A stretch of DNA of 64,000 nt from Acidobacteriota bacterium. Its GTDB lineage: Bacteria > Acidobacteriota > Holophagae > Acanthopleuribacterales > Acanthopleuribacteraceae. Positions 1 to 8,214 of the stretch are shown here, piece after piece (position 1 is the first letter of the stretch; every line of letters starts with the position of its first letter). The stretch covers positions 362,409 to 426,408 of the forward strand of contig JAGQSC010000021.1 in the NCBI GenBank assembly GCA_020439745.1. The letters run 5' to 3'. A program made the position numbers and the translations under genes. Under the pieces are notes generated by a model. That model did no database searches and had not been told where the DNA came from. It saw only the letters and a program-made list of their open reading frames with translations.

Positions 1-1006
1 TCATCTCGTTGGTCTTGGGTGGATCGAGATGTTCGTAGGCCGTTCCAATGAGGGGTCTGAAGACGCATACGGTGGGAATGGCACCCACCGAGCAAATGCG
101 ATCAATTGCTTTGATGCTCCATTCGGCAGGTTCCAGTCCTGCGATGATCTCACCGTTGGTGACCCATGGCTCACTCAATGATTGCCTACTCGATAGCGAG
201 GCGCAAAAGTCCATAGTTTCCAGGTAGCGATCGAGTCCGTAGAAACGTTCCTTTCCCGGGCAGATCTCAGAAAAACGTTCTGGGTTATAAATTTCAAAAC
301 AAAAAGACACGCGATTGACGCCCAAGTCCCGTAGTCGTCTATATCGGTCCAGATTGGAGTGAGGAGGCGTTTGTACCCCTATTAACAAGCCGGTCCGTTT
401 CTTCACTTCGATCAGGATCGGCTCCAACACATCCAGATAGGATTCGTCTTCATAGTGACCTGTATTGAAGTCTACATACGTGATTTTGGAGCTATTGCGG
501 GCTCTTTCTACGACCTCAATCACTTCGTCTAGGCGTTTCTCCGGTGCGTCCCAATTTCCCAGGTTCAAGCCAACCGAGCAAAACTTGCAGTTTTCCTTGG
601 TCGAGCCTTGCCAGAACTCGCAGACTTTTGTGGGGTAGATGCCCAGATAGGTGCCCTGCAGCGTGCCCACCGATGTCATGGCTTTCCCGGTCGAACATGA
701 CGCGTCATACCACTCCGGCCGAGGAGCAAGTGCAACTTCTATAGCTTGACCTGAAGGCTCATGGACGATCTGACAATTTCCATTTTTGATGTGAAAGACA
801 AAGGGTGATTGTTGGCAAAACGGCTCTTCCACAGGCACATTGGTCCAAAGGTTGGGGGGAATGATCAATTCCAGCCCACTTCCCAGCCCAGCTCGCGTAC
901 GCATGATCTCGCGCCCAGACTCCAGTTCATTACGCGCTTCTGGATCAATGCGCATCCCTTCGCAATAGAGTGCGAGTTTCAACAGAGCTGGATTCCTGAA
1001 GTCCAT
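1..1006 (-). CDS. Radical SAM protein, C-terminus beyond window
   Basis: Read on the minus strand, 335 codons stay open to the window edge, so the C-terminus is missing. A CX10CX2C cluster (C129, C140, C143, in CEFWQGSTKENCKFC) binds the 4Fe-4S/SAM centre. About 125 residues precede it, and an alternating strand/helix pattern follows, as in a partial TIM barrel. The start at 1006 has GGAG six bases upstream; an ATG at 1012 sits directly on that GGAG and is less likely. The spacing and the long N-terminal extension recall the MSMEG_0568-type radical SAM family (CX8CX2C from memory), but I cannot assign a family or substrate. It is divergent from an aminotransferase. Confidence 0.82.
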   Translation of the reverse strand, partial: MDFRNPALLKLALYCEGMRIDPEARNELESGREIMRTRAGLGSGLELIIPPNLWTNVPVEEPFCQQSPFVFHIKNGNCQIVHEPSGQAIEVALAPRPEWYDASCSTGKAMTSVGTLQGTYLGIYPTKVCEFWQGSTKENCKFCSVGLNLGNWDAPEKRLDEVIEVVERARNSSKITYVDFNTGHYEDESYLDVLEPILIEVKKRTGLLIGVQTPPHSNLDRYRRLRDLGVNRVSFCFEIYNPERFSEICPGKERFYGLDRYLETMDFCASLSSRQSLSEPWVTNGEIIAGLEPAEWSIKAIDRICSVGAIPTVCVFRPLIGTAYEHLDPPKTNEM

Positions 1007-1071
1007 GGACATCTCCGACTAAACGACCTATTACTCATGTATTATCGGTTGGTGCGAAGATGTTTGCAAGC

Positions 1072-1100
1072 TTGACCTGCCTCCGGAACCCGGCGAGAAT
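1072..1100 (+). promoter_or_regulatory. Putative sigma70 promoter for the aminotransferase
   Basis: TTGACC (1072-1077), 17 bases, then GAGAAT (1095-1100). It would start transcription about 10 bases before the ATG at 1118. The -10 box is imperfect, so this is a candidate only. Confidence 0.4.
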
Positions 1101-1117
1101 GCGCGACTGGAGGCGCT

Positions 1118-2356
1118 ATGGTCACCATGGACGAGGGACCTTTTCGAACGGTTCCCAAGACAGGCGTTATTTTTGTGATGGGTGAGGCTGCTCGCTTTGG
1201 CTATACACCTGAGAACCGAGCTTGGGCGAACTTAGGCCAGGGCGCACCAGAAACAGGTCCCCTTCCTAACAGTCCGCAAAGGCTCACAGAAATCACCTGC
1301 GATTTGGCAACATCTGAATACAGTCCGGTTGTAGGTGCATATGCTCTTCGTCAAGCAGTGGCCGATTTGTACAACCAGAGATATCGGGCAGGATCCGCGT
1401 CGCTGTTCACGGCCGAAAACGTGGCGATTTCGCCTGGAGGCAGGTCGGCCCTTACTCGGGTGGCTGCGGCACTTGGGCGGGTAAATTTGGGCCATTTTTT
1501 GCCGGACTACACAGCTTACGAAGAGTTGTTGGACCTGTTTCGCCGGTTCGTTCCCATACCGATTGCTTTGCGACGTGATGCCGGATTTCGCATCGAAGTG
1601 AATGAATTGGAGCGTGAAATCAACGGCCGCGGGCTGAGCGCCTTGCTAATTTCTAACCCTTGTAATCCAACCGGTCAGGTTATTGATGGCGATGAATTGC
1701 GAGCCTGGTTGGACATGTGTCGACAGACACAATGTGCCACCATTTGGGATGAGTTTTATGCTCATTACCGCTACGGAGACTTGAAATTCGACAGTGCTGC
1801 GAGGTATATCGAGGACGTGGACGCGGATCAGGTGGTCATACTTGACGGACTGACGAAGAACTGGCGCTACCCAGGGTTGCGTATCTCTTGGACGCTGGCG
1901 CCCAAGCAAGTGATTCAGCGCATTGCGTCTGCAGGTTCGTTTTTGGATGGTGGAGCGCCTCATCCGGTCCAGCTGGCGGCTATTCCGCTGATTGAACGAT
2001 CGCGTGCGGACCAAGAGGCACACAGCATCCAGGCAGCGTTCAAAAAGAAACGCGACTATGCGGTCCAACGTCTTACAGAGCTGGGCATGCGATTAGTGCT
2101 TCCGCAGGGTAGTTTTTATGTGTTCGCAGATTTGAGCGGATTACCCGAACACCTGCGTGATGGTTTGGATTTCTTTAGGCGTGGTCTGGAGCATCAGGTG
2201 ATAACGGTGCCAGGTGAATTCTTTGATGTGAATCCCGGCAAACGGAGGCGCGCCACATCGCGCTTGCGTCACTATGTTCGAATCAGCTTTGGACCCAGCA
2301 TGGACGAATTGAAGCGAGGTTTTGAAGCATTAACACGTTTGGTGCGCTCAAAATAA
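1118..2356 (+). CDS. PLP-dependent aminotransferase, class I/II
   Basis: A 412-residue fold-type I PLP enzyme of aspartate aminotransferase type. Visible landmarks are the NPCNPTG turn (residues 180-186), the pyridine-nitrogen aspartate and following tyrosine in WDEFYAHY (D211, Y214), the Schiff-base lysine in LTKNWR (K247), and the phosphate/carboxylate arginine after YPGLR. The start has GGAGGCGCT directly before the ATG. Substrate cannot be read from sequence. It is divergent from the radical SAM gene, so a shared pathway is possible but unproven. Its 3' end overlaps the end of proA by 9 bases. Confidence 0.88.
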   Translation: MVTMDEGPFRTVPKTGVIFVMGEAARFGYTPENRAWANLGQGAPETGPLPNSPQRLTEITCDLATSEYSPVVGAYALRQAVADLYNQRYRAGSASLFTAENVAISPGGRSALTRVAAALGRVNLGHFLPDYTAYEELLDLFRRFVPIPIALRRDAGFRIEVNELEREINGRGLSALLISNPCNPTGQVIDGDELRAWLDMCRQTQCATIWDEFYAHYRYGDLKFDSAARYIEDVDADQVVILDGLTKNWRYPGLRISWTLAPKQVIQRIASAGSFLDGGAPHPVQLAAIPLIERSRADQEAHSIQAAFKKKRDYAVQRLTELGMRLVLPQGSFYVFADLSGLPEHLRDGLDFFRRGLEHQVITVPGEFFDVNPGKRRRATSRLRHYVRISFGPSMDELKRGFEALTRLVRSK

Positions 2357-3643
2357 CTGCATCAACGATGCTGCACGCACCGGCCATATCTTTTTGTGCT
2401 TTTTGCCGACCAAATAGCCATGACCCTTCGCGCGGTAGGCATAGGTCACCAGTCCGTCCAGTCCCACGGGGCCACGCGCGTGAAGACGACCAGTGCTAAT
2501 GCCCACTTCGGCACCAAACCCGTAGCGAAACCCGTCCGCAAATCGAGTCGAGATATTGTGGAACACCGAAGCACTATCTACCTTTTGAAGGAATTCATGA
2601 GCACGATCTTCGGATTCAGTGACAATGGTGTCGGTGTGTCCGGAACCATATGTATTGATATGTTCAATGGCATGGTCCAGATTGGGCACCAGTTCCAAAG
2701 TAACGGCGAGATCTGAGTATTCCCAATGTAGCGATGGGGCGGGCGGGAACCCTTTCTTCAGGGCCATATTGGGACCGGCATAAATCGAAACATTTGACGT
2801 TGTCAACTCATCACAAAGTTGATCCAACCACGGTCCATGGTGATGATCATGGACAAGAATCGTTTCGACGGCGTTGCATGCCGCCGGGTAATTGGTTTTG
2901 GCGTCCAAGCAGATGTTCAGGGCCATTTGAGGGTCAGCGTGTTCATCAACATACACATGGCATATGCCCTCAGCGTGGCCCATAACCGGGATCTTGGTTT
3001 GCTGCTGAATCGCGCGCACTAATTCAGAGGACCCCCTAGGAATCACAAGGTCGATCTCATCGTCCATTTTGAGGAGTTCACCCATGGCTTCACGAGACTC
3101 GATCAAATGAATCAGATGGGCAGGCATGACATCTTCAATGGCCTTTTGGGTTACGTCGAAAAGGATCCTGTTGCTCTTGGCAGCTTCCCGTCCTCCTTTG
3201 AGCAACAAAGCGTTGCCTGTCTTAACGGCCAATGCCGTGATTTGTGGCAGCGCATCCGGCCTCGACTCGAAAATGACGGCTAGAACACCAATAGGTACCG
3301 TTACTTTGCTTAAATGGATGCCCGGTTGCGGCTCACTGGACATGAGCACCTTGCCCAGTGGGTCGTCCATCGCCGCAATCTGCTTGATGCCATCTGCAAG
3401 TTCAATCAGTCGCTGTTCCGTCAACTTGAGACGGGCAGCCAATGGCTCACTCATTTCGCCCGCAGCGACTGCTTCTTTGGCGATTGCTAAATCAACCTCA
3501 TTGGCAGACAGAATGATGTCCTTATGGGCAATGAGGGCACGTGCCATGCTACGCAATGCACGGCATCGTTGTTCGTGGGATAGGTGGGCAGCCTGGCGGC
3601 TTGCCTGCTTGGCGTCCTTGGCGGCCTGGTTTAGTTGAGTCAC
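2348..3643 (-). CDS. proA: Gamma-glutamyl phosphate reductase
   Basis: Second step of proline synthesis: NADPH-dependent reduction of L-glutamyl 5-phosphate to glutamate 5-semialdehyde, in the cytoplasm. At 431 residues it has normal family length. The catalytic cysteine lies in NYPAACNAVE (C256), and IPRGSSELVR and GHAEGICHVYVD are the typical aldehyde-dehydrogenase-fold motifs of ProA. It starts inside the stop of proB (ATGA overlap), so the two are translationally coupled. Confidence 0.97.
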   Translation of the reverse strand: MTQLNQAAKDAKQASRQAAHLSHEQRCRALRSMARALIAHKDIILSANEVDLAIAKEAVAAGEMSEPLAARLKLTEQRLIELADGIKQIAAMDDPLGKVLMSSEPQPGIHLSKVTVPIGVLAVIFESRPDALPQITALAVKTGNALLLKGGREAAKSNRILFDVTQKAIEDVMPAHLIHLIESREAMGELLKMDDEIDLVIPRGSSELVRAIQQQTKIPVMGHAEGICHVYVDEHADPQMALNICLDAKTNYPAACNAVETILVHDHHHGPWLDQLCDELTTSNVSIYAGPNMALKKGFPPAPSLHWEYSDLAVTLELVPNLDHAIEHINTYGSGHTDTIVTESEDRAHEFLQKVDSASVFHNISTRFADGFRYGFGAEVGISTGRLHARGPVGLDGLVTYAYRAKGHGYLVGKKHKKIWPVRAASLMQLF

Positions 3644-4761
3644 TGGTCTCCCTCCTCAAAGATGACGAGATCGTCCCGCCTGATGAGTGTGGCGGACTTT
3701 TGTCTTTGTGCGACCGCTTCGCGCACTTCGGTGCTGGATTTGGTACAAATGCCGCGGCCAATTACCAATCGATTTTCGTCCTTAATGGCCACCACATTTG
3801 CCGCATCGAATTCGCCTTCTACGGCCATGAGGCCTGCGGAAAGAAGGCTAGATGTGTGATGATGCAGCGCTACAATGGCTCCGTGATTGATCACGAGTGA
3901 ACCTCGGGGTGAGGTTGCCTGAGCGATCCAGCGTTTGCGTTTGTTCATGCGTGGGGCAGGTGGGAAAAGCGTACCACCTGGGAACCCGCGCAATATGCTT
4001 CGCAGCGAATCAGGTCGGCACCCATTGGCAATATATGCGGGCACGCCGGACCGGGCCGCACGCTGTGCTGCTCGAATCTTGGCTCCCATACCGCCTCTGC
4101 CTAAGCTGGAGGCTGAGCCCAATTGAACAAGTGAGGCATCGTGCCATTCATTCAGCAAAACGGCACCGTCTTGGTGGGGCGGCCGATCAAAGACACCGTC
4201 CACGTTTGTAAGCAGTAATAGACCGCAAGCATCGATACTAGAAGCGACTAATGCAGCCAAGCGGTCATTGTCGTCGAAAACCGTACTGGGTCTTCGAGCT
4301 GTTTTGCCGCTGGCCGTGTCGTTCTCGTTGATGACTGGCACGGCTCCCAGTCGCATGAGTTTCACAAGTACATCGGCGGTCTGCACGTACCGGTCGCGTT
4401 CGCTGAAGTCACTTTCGGTGAGTAGCACCTGCGCAGGGACTCGGTGACGTTCTTGTAACAGGTCGTTCCAATGTCGCCAGTTGGCCCCCTGACCGGCAGC
4501 AGCGCAGGCCCATCGTGTTTCACCCTTGGCCTTAACGTGGTTAACGCCCAGAGCCAGCATACCAGCCGCAACTGCACCTGAACTGACGATCACCAAGTGG
4601 CAGGTGTCGCTGGTTTCCTGGAGGATGGCGTCGAGAATATCGGCCACGCGGCGCCGTGCAAACCCGTGATCATCTACGACGATAGCCGAACCCATCTTTA
4701 CGACAAGCCGTTTGGCTTGGTGCAACGCTGTTCGATGTGGACAGGTCATAGTCGCTTGCAA
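3640..4761 (-). CDS. proB: Glutamate 5-kinase
   Basis: First step of proline synthesis: ATP-dependent phosphorylation of glutamate, normally feedback-inhibited by proline. The amino-acid kinase domain covers about residues 10-265 (LVVKMGSAIVV, IVSSGAVAAGM, NENDT, LLTNVDGVF, GGMGAKI), and the C-terminal part from about 285 is PUA-like. I place the start at TTG 4761, preceded by AGGAG at a spacing of 8; ATG 4749 is the alternative but lacks a ribosome site. Longer in-frame starts up to 4917 would run through the promoter and into hemN. From 4761 it is 373 residues, close to E. coli ProB. The operon is proB-proA. Confidence 0.95.
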   Translation of the reverse strand: MQATMTCPHRTALHQAKRLVVKMGSAIVVDDHGFARRRVADILDAILQETSDTCHLVIVSSGAVAAGMLALGVNHVKAKGETRWACAAAGQGANWRHWNDLLQERHRVPAQVLLTESDFSERDRYVQTADVLVKLMRLGAVPVINENDTASGKTARRPSTVFDDNDRLAALVASSIDACGLLLLTNVDGVFDRPPHQDGAVLLNEWHDASLVQLGSASSLGRGGMGAKIRAAQRAARSGVPAYIANGCRPDSLRSILRGFPGGTLFPPAPRMNKRKRWIAQATSPRGSLVINHGAIVALHHHTSSLLSAGLMAVEGEFDAANVVAIKDENRLVIGRGICTKSSTEVREAVAQRQKSATLIRRDDLVIFEEGDQ

Positions 4762-4800
4762 CGTCAACGCTCCTGGCGATCCCCGATCGCGATTTGCGGG

Positions 4801-4829
4801 ATTATGCATGAATATCCGATATAATGCAA
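4801..4829 (-). promoter_or_regulatory. proBA promoter, overlapping a hemN -10 box
   Basis: On the minus strand TTGCAT (4829-4824), 17 bases, CATAAT (4806-4801) is a good sigma70 promoter. It gives a leader of about 35-45 bases to proB. On the plus strand TATAAT at 4820-4825 is a perfect -10 box for hemN, although no strong -35 is seen at the right distance. The two promoters overlap back to back, so use of one may affect the other. Confidence 0.6.
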
Positions 4830-4885
4830 GTTCATTTGCGGTTCGGGTCGAGCGGCAGGTGGTAGAATTTGGCTGAGGTACTGTC

Positions 4886-6262
4886 ATGACCACCTTCGAT
4901 CTCGACCTGATCCGCAAGTACGATAAGCCAGGACCGCGCTATACGTCATACCCAACGGCTCCACTGTTTGAAGAGGCTGTGGCAGCCGATGCGTTTCGAG
5001 ATGAATTGAAAGCCTCCTATGAGCAATCCAACGGGTGGTCGTTGTATTTGCATGTGCCCTTTTGTCATAAGCTCTGTTGGTTTTGCGGATGCAACATGGT
5101 GGTTTCAAGGGTTGAGCAGGATCGCTTGGATCATGTGGGTATTCTCAAACAGGAGATTCATCGAGTTGCTGATGCGGTCAATCCCAAACGTCTTGCCGAA
5201 CAGGTTCATTTGGGTGGTGGCACACCGACGTATCTGACGCCAAATCAATTAGAAGACGTGGTTGAGACACTACGGCGCAAATTTCGCTTTTCAGAGGATG
5301 CGGAAGTATCGATTGAGGTAGATCCCCGTCAATTGTCTGATGATCATGTTCGCTTGATTGATCAATTGGGTTTCAATCGAGTGAGCATGGGCGTCCAAGA
5401 CTTTAATGCCGATGTGCAACGTGCCATTAACCGTGATCAACCCTTTGAGCTAGTGCGGGACCGGGTGACACAATTGCGCAAATTCCCGTTTGATTCCATC
5501 AATATGGATTTGATTTACGGGTTACCCCATCAAACGCTGGCTACTTTTGGACGTACGCTTGATCAAGTGATTGAATTGTCGCCAGACCGCATCGCGTTGT
5601 TTAATTTTGCGCATGTGCCCTGGCTAAAAGCGCACCAGAAGCTGATTAAGGCTGAAGACCTACCACAACCGGAAGAAAAGCTGGAGATTCTCAGACTGTC
5701 TGTAGATCGGCTTGGTGAGGCAGGGTATGTATTCATTGGCATGGACCATTTTGCCAAGGAAGATGACTCCATGGTCCAGGCATTCTTTAACCATTCTCTT
5801 CATCGAAATTTCCAGGGCTACACCACTAAATCAGGTCTGGAGATGTTGGCGTTTGGAAGCTCTGCCATTTCAATGCTTGATCGGCTCTATGTGCAGAATC
5901 AACACACTGTCTCTGACTACGAGACGGCCATACAAAAAGGTGATTGGGCAACCTGGAGGGGCGTCAAACTGACTGATGACGATGTGTTTCGACGCAATTT
6001 GATTCAACACCTGATGTGTCGATTCGAAATCAATTTGAGTGAGATTGAAGCTGCAGGCGGATCCGCATTTGATGACCTGTTTCCAGACGCCCGCGCCCAA
6101 CTGGATGAAATGGTTGCAGATGGGTTGTTGTCGAACGATCCAGGAGGCTATTTGGTGACGGACTTGGGTCGATTATTGATCCGAAATGTGGCCATGGTTT
6201 TCGATGCATATCTGGAAGAAATGAAGCGTAAAAACAAGGCTCGTTTTTCGCGTACGGTTTAA
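4886..6262 (+). CDS. hemN: Oxygen-independent coproporphyrinogen III oxidase
   Basis: Radical SAM enzyme that decarboxylates two propionates of coproporphyrinogen III to give protoporphyrinogen IX in haem synthesis without O2. The signature CX3CX2CXC is C60, C64, C67, C69 in FCHKLCWFCGCN. The N-terminal KYDKPGPRYTSYPTA and later HLGGGTPTYL are typical of true HemN rather than HemW. Its 458 residues match the family. The start has TGAGG upstream. It is a single gene divergent from proBA. Haem is needed by the dihaem protein at 60.4 kb, but no specific link is shown. Confidence 0.97.
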   Translation: MTTFDLDLIRKYDKPGPRYTSYPTAPLFEEAVAADAFRDELKASYEQSNGWSLYLHVPFCHKLCWFCGCNMVVSRVEQDRLDHVGILKQEIHRVADAVNPKRLAEQVHLGGGTPTYLTPNQLEDVVETLRRKFRFSEDAEVSIEVDPRQLSDDHVRLIDQLGFNRVSMGVQDFNADVQRAINRDQPFELVRDRVTQLRKFPFDSINMDLIYGLPHQTLATFGRTLDQVIELSPDRIALFNFAHVPWLKAHQKLIKAEDLPQPEEKLEILRLSVDRLGEAGYVFIGMDHFAKEDDSMVQAFFNHSLHRNFQGYTTKSGLEMLAFGSSAISMLDRLYVQNQHTVSDYETAIQKGDWATWRGVKLTDDDVFRRNLIQHLMCRFEINLSEIEAAGGSAFDDLFPDARAQLDEMVADGLLSNDPGGYLVTDLGRLLIRNVAMVFDAYLEEMKRKNKARFSRTV

Positions 6263-6391
6263 CCTAACTTAGGAATCATACGTTAGCTGTACACGTACAA
6301 AAGACAGGTTAGGGATTGTGGCTGGCTGTCTCGATTTTCGGATCATGGCATCTTTTCTGCACACGATTTGATTGGCAGAAAGGATGTGTTC

Positions 6392-6619
6392 ATGGCTCAC
6401 TTCCACGAAATCTCATTTGAACACTGCGGCAATTGCTACCAAACCGTCGATACCAATGCATACGATGAAACTTGGTTGCGATGTGACGTTTGCAATCATG
6501 TTCGCTGTCATGCGTGTCGCTATGATACGTGCATGGTGTGCCGCAACGAGCGCCGCCGTTTAGACACGGAACCCAAGAAACCAGACGTCTTCGAAATTAC
6601 GGCCCTGCCAGGCACCTGA
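6392..6619 (+). CDS. Small cysteine-rich zinc-ribbon protein
   Basis: A 75-residue protein with four CXXC pairs (CGNC, CDVC, CHAC, CMVC) and no signal peptide or membrane segment. The pairs could form two zinc sites, perhaps a compact RING- or rubredoxin-like knuckle. The start at 6392 follows AAGGATG; an in-frame ATG-like start at 6368 has no ribosome site. It stands alone between hemN and nhaC. I do not recognise a named family. DNA, RNA or protein binding are all possible. Confidence 0.7.
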   Translation: MAHFHEISFEHCGNCYQTVDTNAYDETWLRCDVCNHVRCHACRYDTCMVCRNERRRLDTEPKKPDVFEITALPGT

Positions 6620-6620
6620 C

Positions 6621-6644
6621 TGGGCCGACAACGAAGTCGGCCTA
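6621..6644. terminator. Hairpin between converging genes
   Basis: GGCCGAC (6623-6629), a six-base loop, then GTCGGCC (6636-6642), with two more weak pairs outside. There is no real T-run. It lies between the 3' ends of the zinc-ribbon gene and nhaC, so it is a plausible bidirectional terminator. Confidence 0.5.
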
Positions 6645-6655
6645 TCGTTCTGAAA

Positions 6656-8119
6656 TTACGCCACCACGTCCTCATTTTCGGCATCTATTTTCTCGATGGT
6701 GAACCCGGTGAACCCATAGATCGCTGAGATGATGGGGTTTGCCATATTGAAAAAACAGAATGGAAGATAGACTAATGTGGGTACGCCTAAGTTGGCGGCC
6801 ATGAACGCACCACATGTGTTCCAAGGAATCATGGGTGACGTGAGGGTGCCTGCGTCTTCCAGGCAGCGCGACAAGTTCTTAGCATGCAACCCACGGTTTT
6901 CGAATTCCGCGCGGAACATGCGGCCTGGAATGACGATGGCAATGTATTGATCGGAAGCGACAATATTCATGCCGATACTGGTAGCCAGCGTGGATGCCAC
7001 CAGGCTCCCGGTCGACTTGGCAAGTTTCAGAATTGAACGAGCAATTCGTTCCAGCATACCCGTGGTTTCCATCACACCACCAAAGGTCATGGCGGACATA
7101 ATCAGCCACACCGTATTCAACATATCGCCCATGCCCCCACGGGTGAGTAACTTGTTGAGATCGGCACTTGCGGTGGAGGCTTCGTAATTGGAAAATAGCG
7201 CCATCCAGAATCCCTTGAGCAAGGCGGGCACACGAGCCAGTTCGGGATCGTTGACATACTTGAGTACGGCATCTTGTTGAAACATGACGGCGAACAAGCC
7301 TCCCACCAGGGCTCCTATCAAAAGCGCAGGAAAGGCGGGCATCTTCTTGATAACCAGAAACAAGACAATGGCTGGCGGAATTAACAAATGAGGACCCAGC
7401 GAGAAACTGTCGGCCAATGCCTGGTTAAAAGTGGTGAGATCGGCTCGACCGTGGGCGGAGGAAAAGACGCCAATAATGGCAAATAAGATCAGCGCCAGCG
7501 TCATGCTTGGAATCGTTGTCCATAACATATGGCGAATATGTGTGAACAGGTCGGTACCGGCCATGGCTGGCGCGAGGTTGGTTGTATCGGAGAGCGGTGA
7601 CAGTTTGTCACCGAAATAGGAACCGGAAATGATGGCTCCGGCCGCGATGCCGACGTCCAGACCCAATGCCGTGGCAATACCGATCAAGGCAATGCCCACG
7701 GTGCTTGCGGTGGTCCACGAACTTCCTGTAGCGATCGCCACCACGGCACAAATGGCACAGGCTGCAGCATAAAACACGGAAGGGTGCAAAATCATCAATC
7801 CGTAGTAGATCATGGTGGGCACGACACCGGACAGAATCCAGGTACCGATGAGAGATCCCACCACCAGAAGAATCAACAAAGCACTGGTGGACAAAGAGAT
7901 GCCATGGACGATGCCTTTTTCCAGTTCCTTCCAGGTAAAGCCATGCTTCAGTCCCAGCAATGCCGCCACAGCCGCGCTCAGAATCAGTGCGATTTGGTTG
8001 GGGCCGTATGATGAATCATCCTTGAAGAAAAAAACGGAACTGGCCAGCAGTGTGATAAGCACGATAACCGGCGTAAGCGCATCAAGGAGACTGGGCGCGC
8101 TGTGGCTGTTGGGTTTCAT
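6656..8119 (-). CDS. nhaC: NhaC-family Na+/H+ antiporter
   Basis: A 487-residue polytopic inner-membrane protein with about 11-12 hydrophobic segments. Motifs such as GSSWTTASTVGIALIGIA, GSYFGDKLSPLSDTTNLA and DAGTLTSPMIPWNTCGAF are the usual NhaC signature regions. The family exchanges cytoplasmic Na+ or other solutes for H+; some members act as malate/lactate or amino-acid/amine exchangers. It is divergent from a group II amino-acid decarboxylase. NhaC homologues also occur with tyrosine decarboxylase in Gram-positive tdc operons, so amine exchange is a reasonable alternative. Confidence 0.93.
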   Translation of the reverse strand: MKPNSHSAPSLLDALTPVIVLITLLASSVFFFKDDSSYGPNQIALILSAAVAALLGLKHGFTWKELEKGIVHGISLSTSALLILLVVGSLIGTWILSGVVPTMIYYGLMILHPSVFYAAACAICAVVAIATGSSWTTASTVGIALIGIATALGLDVGIAAGAIISGSYFGDKLSPLSDTTNLAPAMAGTDLFTHIRHMLWTTIPSMTLALILFAIIGVFSSAHGRADLTTFNQALADSFSLGPHLLIPPAIVLFLVIKKMPAFPALLIGALVGGLFAVMFQQDAVLKYVNDPELARVPALLKGFWMALFSNYEASTASADLNKLLTRGGMGDMLNTVWLIMSAMTFGGVMETTGMLERIARSILKLAKSTGSLVASTLATSIGMNIVASDQYIAIVIPGRMFRAEFENRGLHAKNLSRCLEDAGTLTSPMIPWNTCGAFMAANLGVPTLVYLPFCFFNMANPIISAIYGFTGFTIEKIDAENEDVVA

Positions 8120-8148
8120 AAAGTGATCCTCAAATTGAAAATGGGATG

Positions 8149-8185
8149 AGTATAGCAGCCCAGGGGCCTGTTCGGCTGCTAGAAT
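8149..8185. promoter_or_regulatory. Palindrome between divergent nhaC and decarboxylase promoters
   Basis: AGCAGCC (8154-8160) and GGCTGCT (8174-8180) are 7-base inverted arms around a 13-base centre. Directly outside them lie a -10-like TATACT for nhaC (minus strand, 8154-8149) and TAGAAT for the decarboxylase (8180-8185). The arms fall where each promoter's -35 box should be, and neither has a good -35. This suggests a dimeric regulator controlling both genes. Confidence 0.45.
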
Positions 8186-8214
8186 GCCTTCTTCGAAACA
8201 TGATAGAGGGTGTT

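Noticed and set aside
1646..2068. 140-codon reading frame on the opposite strand
   Set aside because: It is antisense within the aminotransferase gene, has no ribosome site and no recognisable protein features. The same reasoning removes other long antisense frames, for example 61321-62457 opposite the haem gene and 49458-50336 opposite the delta-60 gene.
1..2356. Nit1C-type gene cluster
   Set aside because: The radical SAM protein has some resemblance to MSMEG_0568, but no nitrilase, acetyltransferase or AIR-synthase-like gene is seen next to it.
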